Source: A37T11 sp964546645
GTDB taxonomy: Bacteria > Bacteroidota > Bacteroidia > Sphingobacteriales > Sphingobacteriaceae
Direction: 5' to 3'
Assembly (NCBI GenBank): GCA_964546645.1
Contig: CAZJKM010000123.1
Coordinates: 1 to 6,945 of the forward strand
Length of the DNA: 6,945 nt
The position numbers and the translations under genes were made by a program. Shown in pieces: positions 6,777-6,945 of this stretch (position 1 is the first letter of the stretch; each line of letters opens with the position of its first letter). Under the pieces are notes generated by a model. The model was given only the letters and a program-made list of their open reading frames with translations, was not told the DNA's origin and ran no database searches.

Positions 6777-6945
6777 ATAGTCCGTTTCTTTCTTTCGCCA
6801 CCAGCCCCGCCTTAAATCCGGACACCGCATACCAACCAATAATTAAGTAACAGGGTATGATCACCCAATAGGCCTGCTGCGCATTGAACAGGTCGGTAAA
6901 CCAGCCATATAGCAGTGGGATCAGTGCTGCCCCGGATATCGCCAT
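6775..6945 (-). CDS. Sugar MFS permease (FucP/GluP type), C-terminal fragment
   Basis: Only the last 56 codons and the TGA stop are in the window; the gene continues beyond the right edge, so the Met at 6945 is almost certainly internal. The visible part reads AISGAALIPLLYGWFTD, the small-residue TM11 end typical of glucose/galactose/fucose:H+ symporters, then a second hydrophobic stretch AYWVIIPCYLIIGWYAV as TM12 and a short basic cytoplasmic tail. The family moves hexoses or amino sugars (FucP, GluP; NagP for GlcNAc) across the inner membrane by proton or sodium symport. The 328-base AT-rich gap suggests it belongs to a separate transcript from the symporter operon, though both point the same way. 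Substrate cannot be assigned from this fragment. Confidence 0.75.
   Translation of the reverse strand: MAISGAALIPLLYGWFTDLFNAQQAYWVIIPCYLIIGWYAVSGFKAGLVAKERNGL

Overview
The window looks like a chromosomal piece of a Bacteroidota species, probably of the Chitinophagaceae or a related order. This is inferred from gene content (sugar MFS permease, sodium/solute symporter, NagA-like deacetylase, Gfo/Idh/MocA oxidoreductase, and a TIGR02604-type lipoprotein with HEAT-like repeats), the lack of Shine-Dalgarno sequences before the starts, the AT-rich intergenic DNA and TAnnTTTG-type promoter boxes. Every gene I can support lies on the minus strand, so transcription runs from high to low coordinates. 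No ribosomal, transfer or other known RNA gene and no CRISPR array was seen.

Right to left. Positions 6775-6945 hold the last 56 codons of a sugar permease of the FucP/GluP type, cut by the window edge. An AT-rich gap (6447-6774) follows, with a hairpin at the permease stop, a -7-like promoter box and a perfect 9-bp inverted repeat that could be an operator. Next comes a tight three-gene operon: a 490-aa sodium/solute symporter (4974-6446), a 388-aa NagA-like N-acetylglucosamine-6-phosphate deacetylase that must start at TTG (3805-4971), and a 357-aa Gfo/Idh/MocA dehydrogenase (2724-3797). The gaps are only 2 and 7 bases. The logical reading is uptake of a sugar, deacetylation of an amino sugar and a redox step on a sugar, but no kinase or deaminase is in view and the dehydrogenase substrate is unknown.

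Left of the operon is a 5' remnant of an IS1182-family transposase gene (2464-2676), broken after about 71 codons. The remnant ends about 50 bases before a large gene that runs off the left edge (1-2414). That gene is open for 804 codons with no stop, and encodes a lipoprotein with a TIGR02604-like beta-propeller followed by alpha-helical HEAT-like repeats. Relatives usually end in a CxxCH cytochrome c domain, which would lie outside the window. Base composition changes near the remnant: GC-rich in the lipoprotein gene, lower in the operon.

I see no clear new defence, mobile or regulatory system. The points most worth a second look are the transporter-deacetylase-dehydrogenase operon of unknown substrate, the IS scar at the lipoprotein promoter, and the upstream palindrome.
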